Below, piece by piece: positions 1 to 6,687 of a stretch of 8,949 bases of DNA. Under the pieces are notes generated by a model that made no database searches, had not been told where the DNA came from, and worked only from the letters and a program-made list of their open reading frames with translations. Source of the stretch: Planctomycetes bacterium UBA2386 (GTDB taxonomy: Bacteria > Planctomycetota > UBA1135 > UBA2386); the NCBI GenBank assembly GCA_002343845.1, contig DDSQ01000155.1:1-8949 (forward strand). The letters are read 5' to 3'. Positions within the stretch are counted from its first letter, which is position 1. The number at the start of each line of letters is the position of its first letter. The translations under genes were made by a program, and so were the position numbers.

Positions 1-1465
1 GGTCTGGATGGCCGAGCAGAAGGAACCGGTGAAGCGCCGCGTCGCGCTCAAGATCATCAAGCTCGGCATGGACACGAAGCAGGTGGTCGCCCGCTTCGAA
101 GCCGAGCGCCAGGCGCTGGCGATGATGGACCACCCGCACATTGCCAAGGTCCTCGATGCGGGCGCGACGTCGACGGGACGGCCGTACTTCGTGATGGAGT
201 ACATCAAGGGCATCCCGATCCTCGAGTACTGCGACCACGAGAAGGTCGACACCAAGGCGCGCCTCGAACTGTTCACATCGGTCTGCCACGCGATCCAGCA
301 CGCGCACCAGAAGGGCATCATCCACCGCGACATCAAGCCGACGAACGTGCTGGTGACGATGCACGACGGCGTGCCGGTGACGAAGGTGATCGACTTCGGC
401 ATCGCCAAGGCGACCAACAGCGAGCTCACCTCCAAGACGCTGTTCACCGAGCACCGGCAGATGATCGGCACGCCGGCCTACATGTCGCCCGAGCAGGCGG
501 AGATGTCGGGGTTGGACATCGACACGCGCAGCGACATCTACAGCCTCGGCGTGCTGCTCTACGAACTGCTGACCGGCACGACGCCCTTCGACATGAAGGA
601 CCTGCTGGCGAAGGGCTACGCCGAGATGATGCGCACGATCCGCGAGGACGAGCCGCACAAGCCGAGCACGCGCATCTCCACCCTCGGCGACACCGGCACG
701 CGCACCGCCCTGGAGCGCAGAGTCGACCTGAAGAAGCTCGGCACGCTGCTGCGCGGCGACATCGACTGGATCGTGATGAAGTGCCTCGAGAAGGACCGCA
801 CGCGCCGCTACGAGACGGCGAACGGCCTCGCCGCCGACATCAAGCGCCACCTCGCCAACGAGCCGGTGACGGCGGGCGCGCCGAGTGCCAGCTACCGCCT
901 GCGCAAGTTCGTGAAGCGCAATCGCGTGCAGGTGCTCGCGGGCGGCGCCGTGGTGGTGGCTCTGCTGCTCGGTGTCGTCGCGTTCGCGTGGCAGGCCAAA
1001 GAAGCGAGCGAGCAGCGCGATGCGGCCGTGCTCGCGAAGGACGCCGAAGCTGAGCAGCGCAGGATCGCCGACCTCGCGCGCGCCGAGGCAGTGAAGCAGC
1101 AGGGCATCGCGGAGGCTCAGGAAGCCGAGGCGAAGAAGCAGGCTGAGGAAGCACGGAAGCAGGAGGCCGAAGCCAAGAAGCAGGCAGCGATCGCCGAGGC
1201 GGTGGCGAAGTTCCAGACCGACATGCTCGCGGCGGTCGATCCGAGCCAGCTGCCCGTGGACCCGGTGACGAAGGAGCCGCTGAAGGACGCCGTGACGGTG
1301 CTGCAGGCGATGACGGCGGCGGTGAAGGTGCTGGACGGGGGCAACCTCGAGGACCAGCCGCTGGTGGAGGCCAACGTGCGCAACACGATTGGCACCACGT
1401 TGCGGAGTCTGGCCCGCTACGCCGACGCCGAGCCGAACCTACGGAAGTCGCTGGAGCTCCGACGC
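1..1465 (+). repeat. Long direct repeat, left copy (kinase to juxtamembrane region)
   Basis: This stretch matches 2955-4419 at a constant offset of 2954 bases with no insertion or deletion. In the 120-base samples I compared by hand (8-130 and 901-1020), only about three to four bases differed. At protein level I count about 18 substitutions over roughly 450 residues. Divergence rises sharply after about base 1365. The offset still holds through the sixth TPR unit, but sequence similarity there is much lower. This fits a tandem gene duplication with recent homogenisation of the 5' part, or with faster change of the 3' part. Confidence 0.9.
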
Positions 1466-2770
1466 GCAGTCCTTCCCGCCGGGCACCCTGACATCGCCCT
1501 GAGCCTGAACCACCTCGCGCAGCTCCTGCTGGACGAGAATCGACTCGCCGAGGCCGAGCCGCTCATCCGCGAAACCCTGGAGATCGACCGCGCGTCCCTC
1601 CCCGCCGGGCACCCGGGCATCGCCCAGGGCCTGAACCACCTCGCGGGGCTCCTGCAGGCGCGGAACAACCTCGCCGAGGCCGAGCCGCTCTACCGCGAAG
1701 CGCTGCAGATCAAACGCGCGGCCTTGCCCGCCGGGCACCCGCACATCGCCATCGGCCTGGTCAATCTCGCGTCGCTGCTGCAGGACCAGGACAAGCTCGC
1801 GGAGGCCGAGCCGCTCTTGCGGGAAGCCGTGACGATCCTTCGCGCAGCCCATCCCGCTGGACACCCGAACATCGCGTCGGCCTTGAACAACCTCGCGAAG
1901 CTCCTCGAGGCAGAGAACAAGCTCGCGGAGGCCGAGCCGCTCATGCGCGAGGCGTTGGAGATCCGCCGCAGAGCGTTGACCGCCGGGCATCCGGAGATCG
2001 CCCAGAGCCTGTACAACCTCGGGTTGCTCCTTCGAGGTCGAGGAAAGCCCGCCGACGCCGAGTCTTGCTTGCGCGAGGCACTCGAGGTCGGGCGCGCCGC
2101 CCTGCGCGTCGGACATCCGCACATCGCCTATTACCTGAGCGGTCTCGCCGGGCTCCTCCAAGTCCAGAACAGGCTAGCCGAGGCCGAGCCCATCATGCGC
2201 GAGGCGGTCGAGATCGGACGCGCGGCGCTGCCCGCAACAGACGTGTCGCTGCTCGCGTCGGAGTGCTGGCTTGTCGATCTCTACGCGCAACAGGGGAAGC
2301 GCGACCAGGCAGTGTCCTCCATTCGGGAGTGGTTCGAGTCACGTCGCTCCGCGTTGCCGGAGGACAGTCCCGAACGGGCCGGGCTGCTCGGCTACTTCGG
2401 ACTGTCGCTGCTCACTCTCGAGGCGTTGGACGAGGCCGAGTCGCTCTTGCGCGAGTGCCTGACGATCCGTGAGAAGATCCATCCCGACGACTGGCGTACG
2501 TTCAACACGAGGTCGATGCTTGGCGGCGCGCTGCTGGGCCAGAAGAAACTCGCGCAGGCCGAGCCGCTCTTGCTCGCGGGCTACCAAGGGATGAAGGAAC
2601 GCGAGGCTGCGATCCCGCCGTCGGGCAGGGTGCGCATCCCCGAAGCCCTCGAGCGCCTGGTGAAGGTGTACGAGGCCCAAGGCAACGAGGCCGAGGCCGC
2701 GACATGGCGCAGCAAGCTCGAAACCGCGCGAGCGGCGGTGGCTGCACCAACCGGCAGCGGAGGCAGGTGA
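1..2770 (+). CDS. Membrane Ser/Thr protein kinase with TPR sensor domain, copy 1 (5' end outside window)
   Basis: This is a Hanks-type Ser/Thr kinase receptor. The reading frame is already open at base 1 and matches the second copy (T-V-W-M-A-E-Q), so the ATG at 8 is internal and the N-terminus with the Gly-rich loop lies upstream. By comparison with copy 2, about 64 residues are missing. Visible kinase residues are the VALK lysine (codon 50-52), the HRDIKPTN catalytic loop (Asp codon 329-331), DFG (392-400) and GTPAYMSPE (Glu codon 491-493), so the enzyme looks active. A membrane helix of about 20 residues (932-991) follows the basic stretch KFVKRNR, which predicts the kinase inside and the C-terminus outside. 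A charged Ala/Glu/Lys-rich helix (about 1000-1210) leads to six TPR units and then degenerate TPR-like units. The end carries the block [17 protein letters not shown]. The stop overlaps the start of copy 2, so the two are probably co-transcribed. The substrate and ligand are unknown. Confidence 0.93.
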   Translation, partial: VWMAEQKEPVKRRVALKIIKLGMDTKQVVARFEAERQALAMMDHPHIAKVLDAGATSTGRPYFVMEYIKGIPILEYCDHEKVDTKARLELFTSVCHAIQHAHQKGIIHRDIKPTNVLVTMHDGVPVTKVIDFGIAKATNSELTSKTLFTEHRQMIGTPAYMSPEQAEMSGLDIDTRSDIYSLGVLLYELLTGTTPFDMKDLLAKGYAEMMRTIREDEPHKPSTRISTLGDTGTRTALERRVDLKKLGTLLRGDIDWIVMKCLEKDRTRRYETANGLAADIKRHLANEPVTAGAPSASYRLRKFVKRNRVQVLAGGAVVVALLLGVVAFAWQAKEASEQRDAAVLAKDAEAEQRRIADLARAEAVKQQGIAEAQEAEAKKQAEEARKQEAEAKKQAAIAEAVAKFQTDMLAAVDPSQLPVDPVTKEPLKDAVTVLQAMTAAVKVLDGGNLEDQPLVEANVRNTIGTTLRSLARYADAEPNLRKSLELRRAVLPAGHPDIALSLNHLAQLLLDENRLAEAEPLIRETLEIDRASLPAGHPGIAQGLNHLAGLLQARNNLAEAEPLYREALQIKRAALPAGHPHIAIGLVNLASLLQDQDKLAEAEPLLREAVTILRAAHPAGHPNIASALNNLAKLLEAENKLAEAEPLMREALEIRRRALTAGHPEIAQSLYNLGLLLRGRGKPADAESCLREALEVGRAALRVGHPHIAYYLSGLAGLLQVQNRLAEAEPIMREAVEIGRAALPATDVSLLASECWLVDLYAQQGKRDQAVSSIREWFESRRSALPEDSPERAGLLGYFGLSLLTLEALDEAESLLRECLTIREKIHPDDWRTFNTRSMLGGALLGQKKLAQAEPLLLAGYQGMKEREAAIPPSGRVRIPEALERLVKVYEAQGNEAEAATWRSKLETARAAVAAPTGSGGR
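1466..2221 (+). repeat. TPR array of kinase copy 1, six 126-bp units
   Basis: Six 42-codon units are spaced exactly 126 bases apart. They are marked by the GHP tripeptide at 1481, 1607, 1733, 1859, 1985 and 2111. The unit consensus is A-x-LPAGHP-x-IA-x-x-L-x-x-LA-x-LL, then a variable turn, then LAEAEPL-x-REALEI-x-R. Long 42-residue units of this kind belong to the TPR_10/TPR_12 (kinesin light chain-like) class and form helical-pair superhelices for protein or peptide binding. From about 2222 the pattern degrades: GHP becomes TDV, then DSP, but paired helices with D/EAE motifs continue to the C-terminus. These units differ from one another more than those of copy 2. Confidence 0.9.
2759..2763 (+). 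promoter_or_regulatory. Shine-Dalgarno site setting the start of kinase copy 2
   Basis: GGAGG lies six bases upstream of the ATG at 2770, inside the last codons of kinase copy 1. It supports 2770 as the start rather than the in-frame ATG at 2704, which sits deep in copy 1 and would add 22 residues unlike a kinase N-terminus. The stop and start share one base (TGATG, 2768-2772), the usual arrangement for translational coupling. Confidence 0.7.
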
Positions 2771-5700
2771 TGACCCGCAACGCCGCCGACAGGCCCGACG
2801 ACACCGTGCCCCCCGACCCGATCCGCGCCGCCCGCGACGAAGTCATGTCGCAGGGCGTGCGGCCAGCGGACACCAAGGCCCCCGGCGAGCGGCCCGGCGA
2901 CCTGATCGATCGCTACAAGCTGCTCGAAGAACTCGGCGAAGGCGGCATGGGCACGGTCTGGATGGCCGAGCAGAAGGAGCCGGTCAAGCGCCGCGTCGCA
3001 CTCAAGATCATCAAGCTCGGCATGGACACGAAGCAGGTGGTCGCCCGCTTCGAAGCCGAGCGCCAGGCGCTGGCGATGATGGACCACCCCCACATCGCCA
3101 AGGTGCTCGATGCGGGCGCGACCTCGACGGGACGGCCGTACTTCGTGATGGAGTACATCAAGGGCATCCCGATCCTCGAGTACTGCGACCACGAGAAGAT
3201 CGACACGAAGGCGCGACTCGAACTGTTCACGTCGGTCTGCCACGCGATCCAGCACGCGCACCAGAAGGGGATCATCCACCGCGACATCAAGCCGACGAAC
3301 GTGCTGGTCACGCTGCACGACGGCGTGCCGGTGACGAAGGTGATCGACTTCGGCATCGCCAAGGCGACCAACAGCGAGCTCACCAGCAAGACGCTGTTCA
3401 CCGAGCACCGGCAGATGATCGGCACGCCGGCCTACATGTCGCCCGAGCAAGCCGAGATGTCGGGCCTCGACATCGACACGCGCAGCGACATCTACAGCCT
3501 CGGCGTGCTCCTCTACGAACTGCTGACCGGCACGACGCCCTTCGACATGAGGGACCTGCTTGCGAAGGGCTACGCCGAGATGATGCGCACGATCCGCGAG
3601 GACGAGCCGCACAAGCCGAGCACGCGCATCTCCACCCTCGGCGACACCGGCACGCGCACCGCCCTGCAGCGCCGCGTCGACGTGAAGAAGCTCGGCACGC
3701 TGCTGCGCGGCGACGTCGACTGGATCGTGATGAAGTGCCTCGAGAAGGACCGTTCGCGCCGCTACGAGACCGCGAACGGGCTCGCGGCGGACATCCGACG
3801 TCACCTCAACGACGAACCGGTGACCGCGGGCGCGCCGAGTGCGAGCTACCGCATGCGGAAGTTCGTGAAGCGCAATCGCGTGCAGGTGCTCGCGGGCGGC
3901 GCCGTGGTGGTGGCGCTGCTGCTCGGTGTCGTTGCGTTCGCGTGGCAGGCCAAGGAAGCGAGCGAGCAGCGCGATGCGGCCGTGCTCGCGAAGGACGCCG
4001 AAGCGGAGCAGCGCAAGATCGCCGACCTCGCGCGCACCGAGGCACAGAAGCAACAGAGCATCGCGGAGGCGCAGGAAGCCGAAGCGAAGAAGCACGCGGA
4101 GGAAGCACGGAAGCAGGAAGCCGAAGCCAAGAAGCAGGCAGCGATCGCCGAGGCGGTGGCGAAGTTCCAGACGGACATGCTCGCGGCGGTCGATCCGAGC
4201 CAGCTGCCCGTGGACCCGGTGACGAAGGAGCCGCTGAAGGACGCCGTGACGGTGGTGCAGGCGATGACGGCGGCGGTGAAGGTGCTGGACGAGGGCAACC
4301 TCGAGGACCAGCCCATGGTGGAAGCCGACGTGCGCGGCACGATCGGCCGAACGCTGCTGGGGCTGGGCCGCTACGCCGAAGCGGAGCCGAACCTGCGGAA
4401 GTCGCTGGCGCTCCGCCGCTCGTCCCTCCCCACCGGGCATCCGAACATCGCCGTAGGTCTGAACCACCTCGCGGTGTTGCTGCAGGCCCAGAACAAACTC
4501 GCCGAAGCCGAGCTGCTCTCCCGCGAAGCGCTGGACATCGCGCGCGCGGCCCTCCCTGCCGGGCACCCGCACATCCCCAAGGGCCTGGCCAGCCTCGCGT
4601 CGCTTCTGCATACCCAGAACAAGCTGGCCGAGGCCGAGCCGCTCTACCGCGAAGCGCTGGAGATCTACCGCGCGGCCTTCCCCGCCGGGCACCCGGACCT
4701 CGCCCTGAGCCTGAACAACCTCGCTTCGCTCCTGGAGGACCAGAACAAGCTCGCCGAGGCCGAGCCGCTCCACCGCGAAGCGCTGCAGATCAACCGCGCG
4801 GCCCTCCCCGCCGGGCACCCGCAGATCGCCGAGAGCCTGAACAACCTCGCGGGGCTCCTGCAGGCCCAGAACAAGCCCGCCGAGGCCGAGCCGCTCTACC
4901 GCGAAGCGCTGCAGACCTGGCGAGCGGCCCTCCCCGCCGGGCACCCGAACATCGCCTCCGGCCTGAACAACCTCGCGGGGCTCCTGCGGGCCCAGAACAA
5001 GCTCGCCGAGGCCGAGCTGCTCTACCGCGAAGCGCTGCAGATCAACCGCGCAGCCCTCCCCGCCGGGCACCCGCAGATCCCCGAGAGCTTGAACAACCTC
5101 GCGGCGCTCTACTGGCGGCAGGGCAAACTCGATCAGTCGATCCCGATGTTCGAGGAGGCCCTCGTGTTGCTGGAGACGGCCGTCGGGCGGCAGCACCCGT
5201 CGACGCTCCTGACCGTGGCGAACCTGGGCGTGAACTACAAGGATGCGGGCCGACTCAGCGAAGCGATCCCGTTGCTCGAAGAGGCGTATCGGGCAACCAG
5301 GCGGGACCCAACGATGGCCTGGCTTGTCCCGCAGCTGTTCGACGCCTACGTCAAAGCGGCCGATGCGGCCAAGCCGGAAACGGTCGCCAGAGCGACGACG
5401 CTGGCGCGAGAGTTGGTCGCGGATGCGCGCGCCACGCTCCCCAAGGACAGCCCCGAACTCGCCGGGCAGCTCGCCACGATCAGCGTGACCCTGCTCACGC
5501 TCCAGGCGTGGGACGAGGCCGAACCGCTGCTGCGCGAGTGCCTGGCGATCCGCGAGAAGACCGCGCCCCACGATTGGCGCACGTTCAACACGAAGTCGAT
5601 GCTCGGCGGCGCGCTGCTGGGCCAGAAGAAGTTCGCGCTGGCCGAGCCGCTGTTGCTCGCGGGCTACCAAGGCATGCAGGAGCGCGAGGCTGCGATCCCG

Positions 5701-5856
5701 CCGAATGGCAGGGTGCGCATCCCCGAAGCACTCGAGCGCCTGGTCAAGGTGTACGCGGCCCAGGGCAACGAAGCCGAGGCCGCGGCATGGCGCAGCAAGC
5801 TCGAAGCTGCTCGGGCGGCGGTTCCCGCGCCGGCCGATCCCCGCGGCAAGGGATGA
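2770..5856 (+). CDS. Membrane Ser/Thr protein kinase with TPR sensor domain, copy 2 (complete)
   Basis: This is a complete 1028-residue receptor-type Ser/Thr kinase. Residues 1-48 form a charged, proline-rich, probably disordered leader. The kinase domain starts at Y49 and contains the Gly-rich loop GEGGMG (56-61), VALK lysine K79, catalytic D172 in HRDIKPTN, D193 in DFG and E226 in the SPE motif. All residues needed for catalysis are present. A membrane helix spans 373-392 after a basic stretch, so the kinase should be cytoplasmic and the rest extracytoplasmic. A charged Ala/Glu/Lys-rich helix (about 396-466) may transmit signal or dimerise. Seven TPR units (551-844) follow, then a linker with [15 protein letters not shown] and the C-terminal block [19 protein letters not shown]. 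Copy 2 is about 44 residues longer than copy 1 would be with the same N-terminus, roughly one TPR unit. Likely autophosphorylation sites are the Thr/Ser residues in the activation loop ([11 protein letters not shown]). Ligand and substrates are unknown; the neighbouring ECF factor is a candidate target. Confidence 0.96.
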   Translation: MTRNAADRPDDTVPPDPIRAARDEVMSQGVRPADTKAPGERPGDLIDRYKLLEELGEGGMGTVWMAEQKEPVKRRVALKIIKLGMDTKQVVARFEAERQALAMMDHPHIAKVLDAGATSTGRPYFVMEYIKGIPILEYCDHEKIDTKARLELFTSVCHAIQHAHQKGIIHRDIKPTNVLVTLHDGVPVTKVIDFGIAKATNSELTSKTLFTEHRQMIGTPAYMSPEQAEMSGLDIDTRSDIYSLGVLLYELLTGTTPFDMRDLLAKGYAEMMRTIREDEPHKPSTRISTLGDTGTRTALQRRVDVKKLGTLLRGDVDWIVMKCLEKDRSRRYETANGLAADIRRHLNDEPVTAGAPSASYRMRKFVKRNRVQVLAGGAVVVALLLGVVAFAWQAKEASEQRDAAVLAKDAEAEQRKIADLARTEAQKQQSIAEAQEAEAKKHAEEARKQEAEAKKQAAIAEAVAKFQTDMLAAVDPSQLPVDPVTKEPLKDAVTVVQAMTAAVKVLDEGNLEDQPMVEADVRGTIGRTLLGLGRYAEAEPNLRKSLALRRSSLPTGHPNIAVGLNHLAVLLQAQNKLAEAELLSREALDIARAALPAGHPHIPKGLASLASLLHTQNKLAEAEPLYREALEIYRAAFPAGHPDLALSLNNLASLLEDQNKLAEAEPLHREALQINRAALPAGHPQIAESLNNLAGLLQAQNKPAEAEPLYREALQTWRAALPAGHPNIASGLNNLAGLLRAQNKLAEAELLYREALQINRAALPAGHPQIPESLNNLAALYWRQGKLDQSIPMFEEALVLLETAVGRQHPSTLLTVANLGVNYKDAGRLSEAIPLLEEAYRATRRDPTMAWLVPQLFDAYVKAADAAKPETVARATTLARELVADARATLPKDSPELAGQLATISVTLLTLQAWDEAEPLLRECLAIREKTAPHDWRTFNTKSMLGGALLGQKKFALAEPLLLAGYQGMQEREAAIPPNGRVRIPEALERLVKVYAAQGNEAEAAAWRSKLEAARAAVPAPADPRGKG
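2955..4419 (+). repeat. Long direct repeat, right copy (kinase to juxtamembrane region)
   Basis: This is the partner of 1-1465 and lies in the same codon phase. Most protein differences are conservative (V/I, L/M, K/R, L/V, S/T). The least conserved positions are in the juxtamembrane helix around 4040-4095 and just before the TPR array. A near-identical catalytic part next to a divergent sensor part suggests both kinases act on a similar set of targets. Confidence 0.9.
4420..5301 (+). repeat. TPR array of kinase copy 2, seven 126-bp units
   Basis: Seven 42-codon units lie in exact 126-base register. GHP is at 4435, 4561, 4687, 4813, 4939 and 5065, and QHP at 5191. Units two to six are close to identical over long stretches at DNA level, for example CCCGCCGGGCACCCG, AACAACCTCGC and GAGGCCGAGC recur unit after unit. 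They resemble each other more than they resemble the aligned units of copy 1. Unit seven is diverged ([19 protein letters not shown]) and reads as a capping unit. The consensus ([36 protein letters not shown]) is the TPR_10/TPR_12 type. Such perfect repeats can gain or lose units by slippage or unequal crossing-over. Confidence 0.92.
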
Positions 5857-5882
5857 GTCGCAGCGCCGCCGACGTCTTCCAT

Positions 5883-5960
5883 GCAGCGCGACGCTGCCCG
5901 ACGCCGAGCGCGCGGAAGTCCAAGCGCTGCGGAAGGCACACGTCCTCCGCCGCCGCGGAG
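5883..5960. terminator. Possible bidirectional terminator region between convergent genes
   Basis: The 116-base spacer between kinase copy 2 and the opposing sigma gene holds two small perfect stems. GCAGCG/CGCTGC with a three-base loop lies at 5883-5897, and CTCCGC/GCGGAG with a four-base loop at 5945-5960. Neither is followed by a T run on either strand, and short stems are frequent in GC-rich DNA. The call rests mainly on the position between convergent genes. Confidence 0.3.
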
Positions 5961-5972
5961 CCCAACGCCCGA

Positions 5973-6581
5973 TCAGCGGCGCAGCAACTCCTGCAGCCGG
6001 GCCCGCGCGCGCGCCCGCAGCATGTGCACGGCCCCTTCGCTGCGCTGCAGTCCTGCCGCCACCTCCGCAACCGGTCGTTCGGCGAGGTCGACCTGCTCGA
6101 TCACCGCACGGTAGCTCGCCGGCAACTCGGCGATGGCGCGGTGCAGCCGCGCGATCTCCTCGGCACGGTCCGCCGCGGCCCCCGCCGTCGTCGCCGCGTC
6201 GGCGACCGCGAGCAGCAGCGTGCGCGCCGACTCCCCGTTCCCTCCATGCGTCACGCGATGGCGCGCGTCGGGACGTTTGCCGCGCTGGAGCGAACGCACG
6301 GCGTCGGCGAGGTTGTGTTCGGCGATGCGCGAGAGCCACGCCCGGAACCCCGCGAGCGTTCGCTGCTCGAGACTGCGGATGCGCAGGTACGCCTCGAGGA
6401 ACGTCACCTGCAGCACGTCGTCGATGTCGAGGCTGCGGCGGAAGCGCGCGTCGATCGTGAGTCCGGCGCGCAGGGACGGCGTCGCTTCGCGCAGCAGCAG
6501 TTCGAGCGCGGCGGCATCCCCAGCCAAGGCGAGTTCGACGTGCTCGGAGGTCTGGGACACGGGCTGGGATGGTAACGCCAC
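5973..6581 (-). CDS. ECF-type RNA polymerase sigma factor (sigma-70 family)
   Basis: This is a 202-residue sigma factor with only regions 2 and 4, as in the ECF (group 4) class. It would direct RNA polymerase to a specific promoter set. Region 2 covers about residues 17-100 (SLDIDDVLQVTFLEAYLRI at 50-68, then F-R-AWLSRIAEHNLADAVRSLQR at 79-100, the core-binding and -10 part). A linker of about 40 residues rich in Ala and Gly follows. Region 4 covers about 142-200 (LHRAIAELPASYRAVIEQVDL, then a helix-turn-helix PVAEVAAGLQRSEGAVHMLRARARARL that would read the -35 element). I chose the GTG at 6581 because homology-like sequence begins soon after it and GAGGGG lies 11 bases upstream. A GTG at 6560 (195 residues) is the alternative, and there is no suitable ATG. 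No anti-sigma gene is visible. The gene converges on the kinases and is divergent from the aminopeptidase. The sequence resembles planctomycete-type ECF factors, which are often linked to Ser/Thr kinases. Confidence 0.9.
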   Translation of the reverse strand: MALPSQPVSQTSEHVELALAGDAAALELLLREATPSLRAGLTIDARFRRSLDIDDVLQVTFLEAYLRIRSLEQRTLAGFRAWLSRIAEHNLADAVRSLQRGKRPDARHRVTHGGNGESARTLLLAVADAATTAGAAADRAEEIARLHRAIAELPASYRAVIEQVDLAERPVAEVAAGLQRSEGAVHMLRARARARLQELLRR

Positions 6582-6687
6582 CCTCGGGGCTTCCCCTCGA
6601 TGCCGACCCGCGGTTTGCCGCGTCCGGGCGCCGCTGCTACCGCGCCGCGCGTGCGGTGGCCCGTTGCGGCGGCTACAACGCCCCCCC
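6582..6687. promoter_or_regulatory. Divergent intergenic region between the sigma factor and aminopeptidase genes
   Basis: These 106 bases separate the start codons of two outward-facing genes, so promoters for both should lie here or just inside the genes. I see a small inverted repeat, CGCGG-TTTG-CCGCG, at 6609-6622, a possible operator or chance in GC-rich DNA. There is also a run of seven C just before the aminopeptidase ATG. No convincing -35/-10 pair stands out for the sigma gene. An ECF factor may transcribe its own gene from here, but no repeated ECF-type motif can be shown from one site. Confidence 0.5.
6674..6679 (+). promoter_or_regulatory. Candidate -10 element for the aminopeptidase gene
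   Basis: TACAAC sits in an otherwise strongly GC-rich stretch and ends eight bases before the ATG at 6688. If it is a -10 box, transcription would start almost at the ATG and give a leaderless or very short 5' leader. This would fit the absence of any Shine-Dalgarno sequence there. The matching -35 position (about 6651-6656, GTGCGG) is poor, so support is weak. Confidence 0.25.

Noticed and set aside
2704..2769. The earlier in-frame ATG at 2704 as the start of kinase copy 2.
   Set aside because: It lies inside copy 1 and adds 22 shadow-like residues. The GGAGG-supported ATG at 2770 is far better.
1466..5301. The 126-bp repeats as a CRISPR-like or non-coding satellite array.
   Set aside because: The repeats are in codon phase, encode a coherent 42-residue TPR consensus and have no spacers.
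2581..6339. A very long open frame (1252 codons) on the - strand across kinase copy 2 and the sigma gene.
   Set aside because: It is the antisense shadow of GC-rich codons. Its repeats mirror the TPR array and it overlaps well-supported genes, with no domain of its own.
3735..6575. A 946-codon + strand frame overlapping kinase copy 2, including an ATGA overlap start at 5853.
   Set aside because: The composition is Arg/Ala/Pro-rich and shadow-like. After 5973 it runs antisense to the sigma factor. The start at 5853 yields no recognisable protein.
6133..6687. An N-terminal extension of the aminopeptidase to an ATG at 6133.
   Set aside because: The extension lies antisense to the sigma gene and would bury the lipoprotein signal peptide that begins at 6688.
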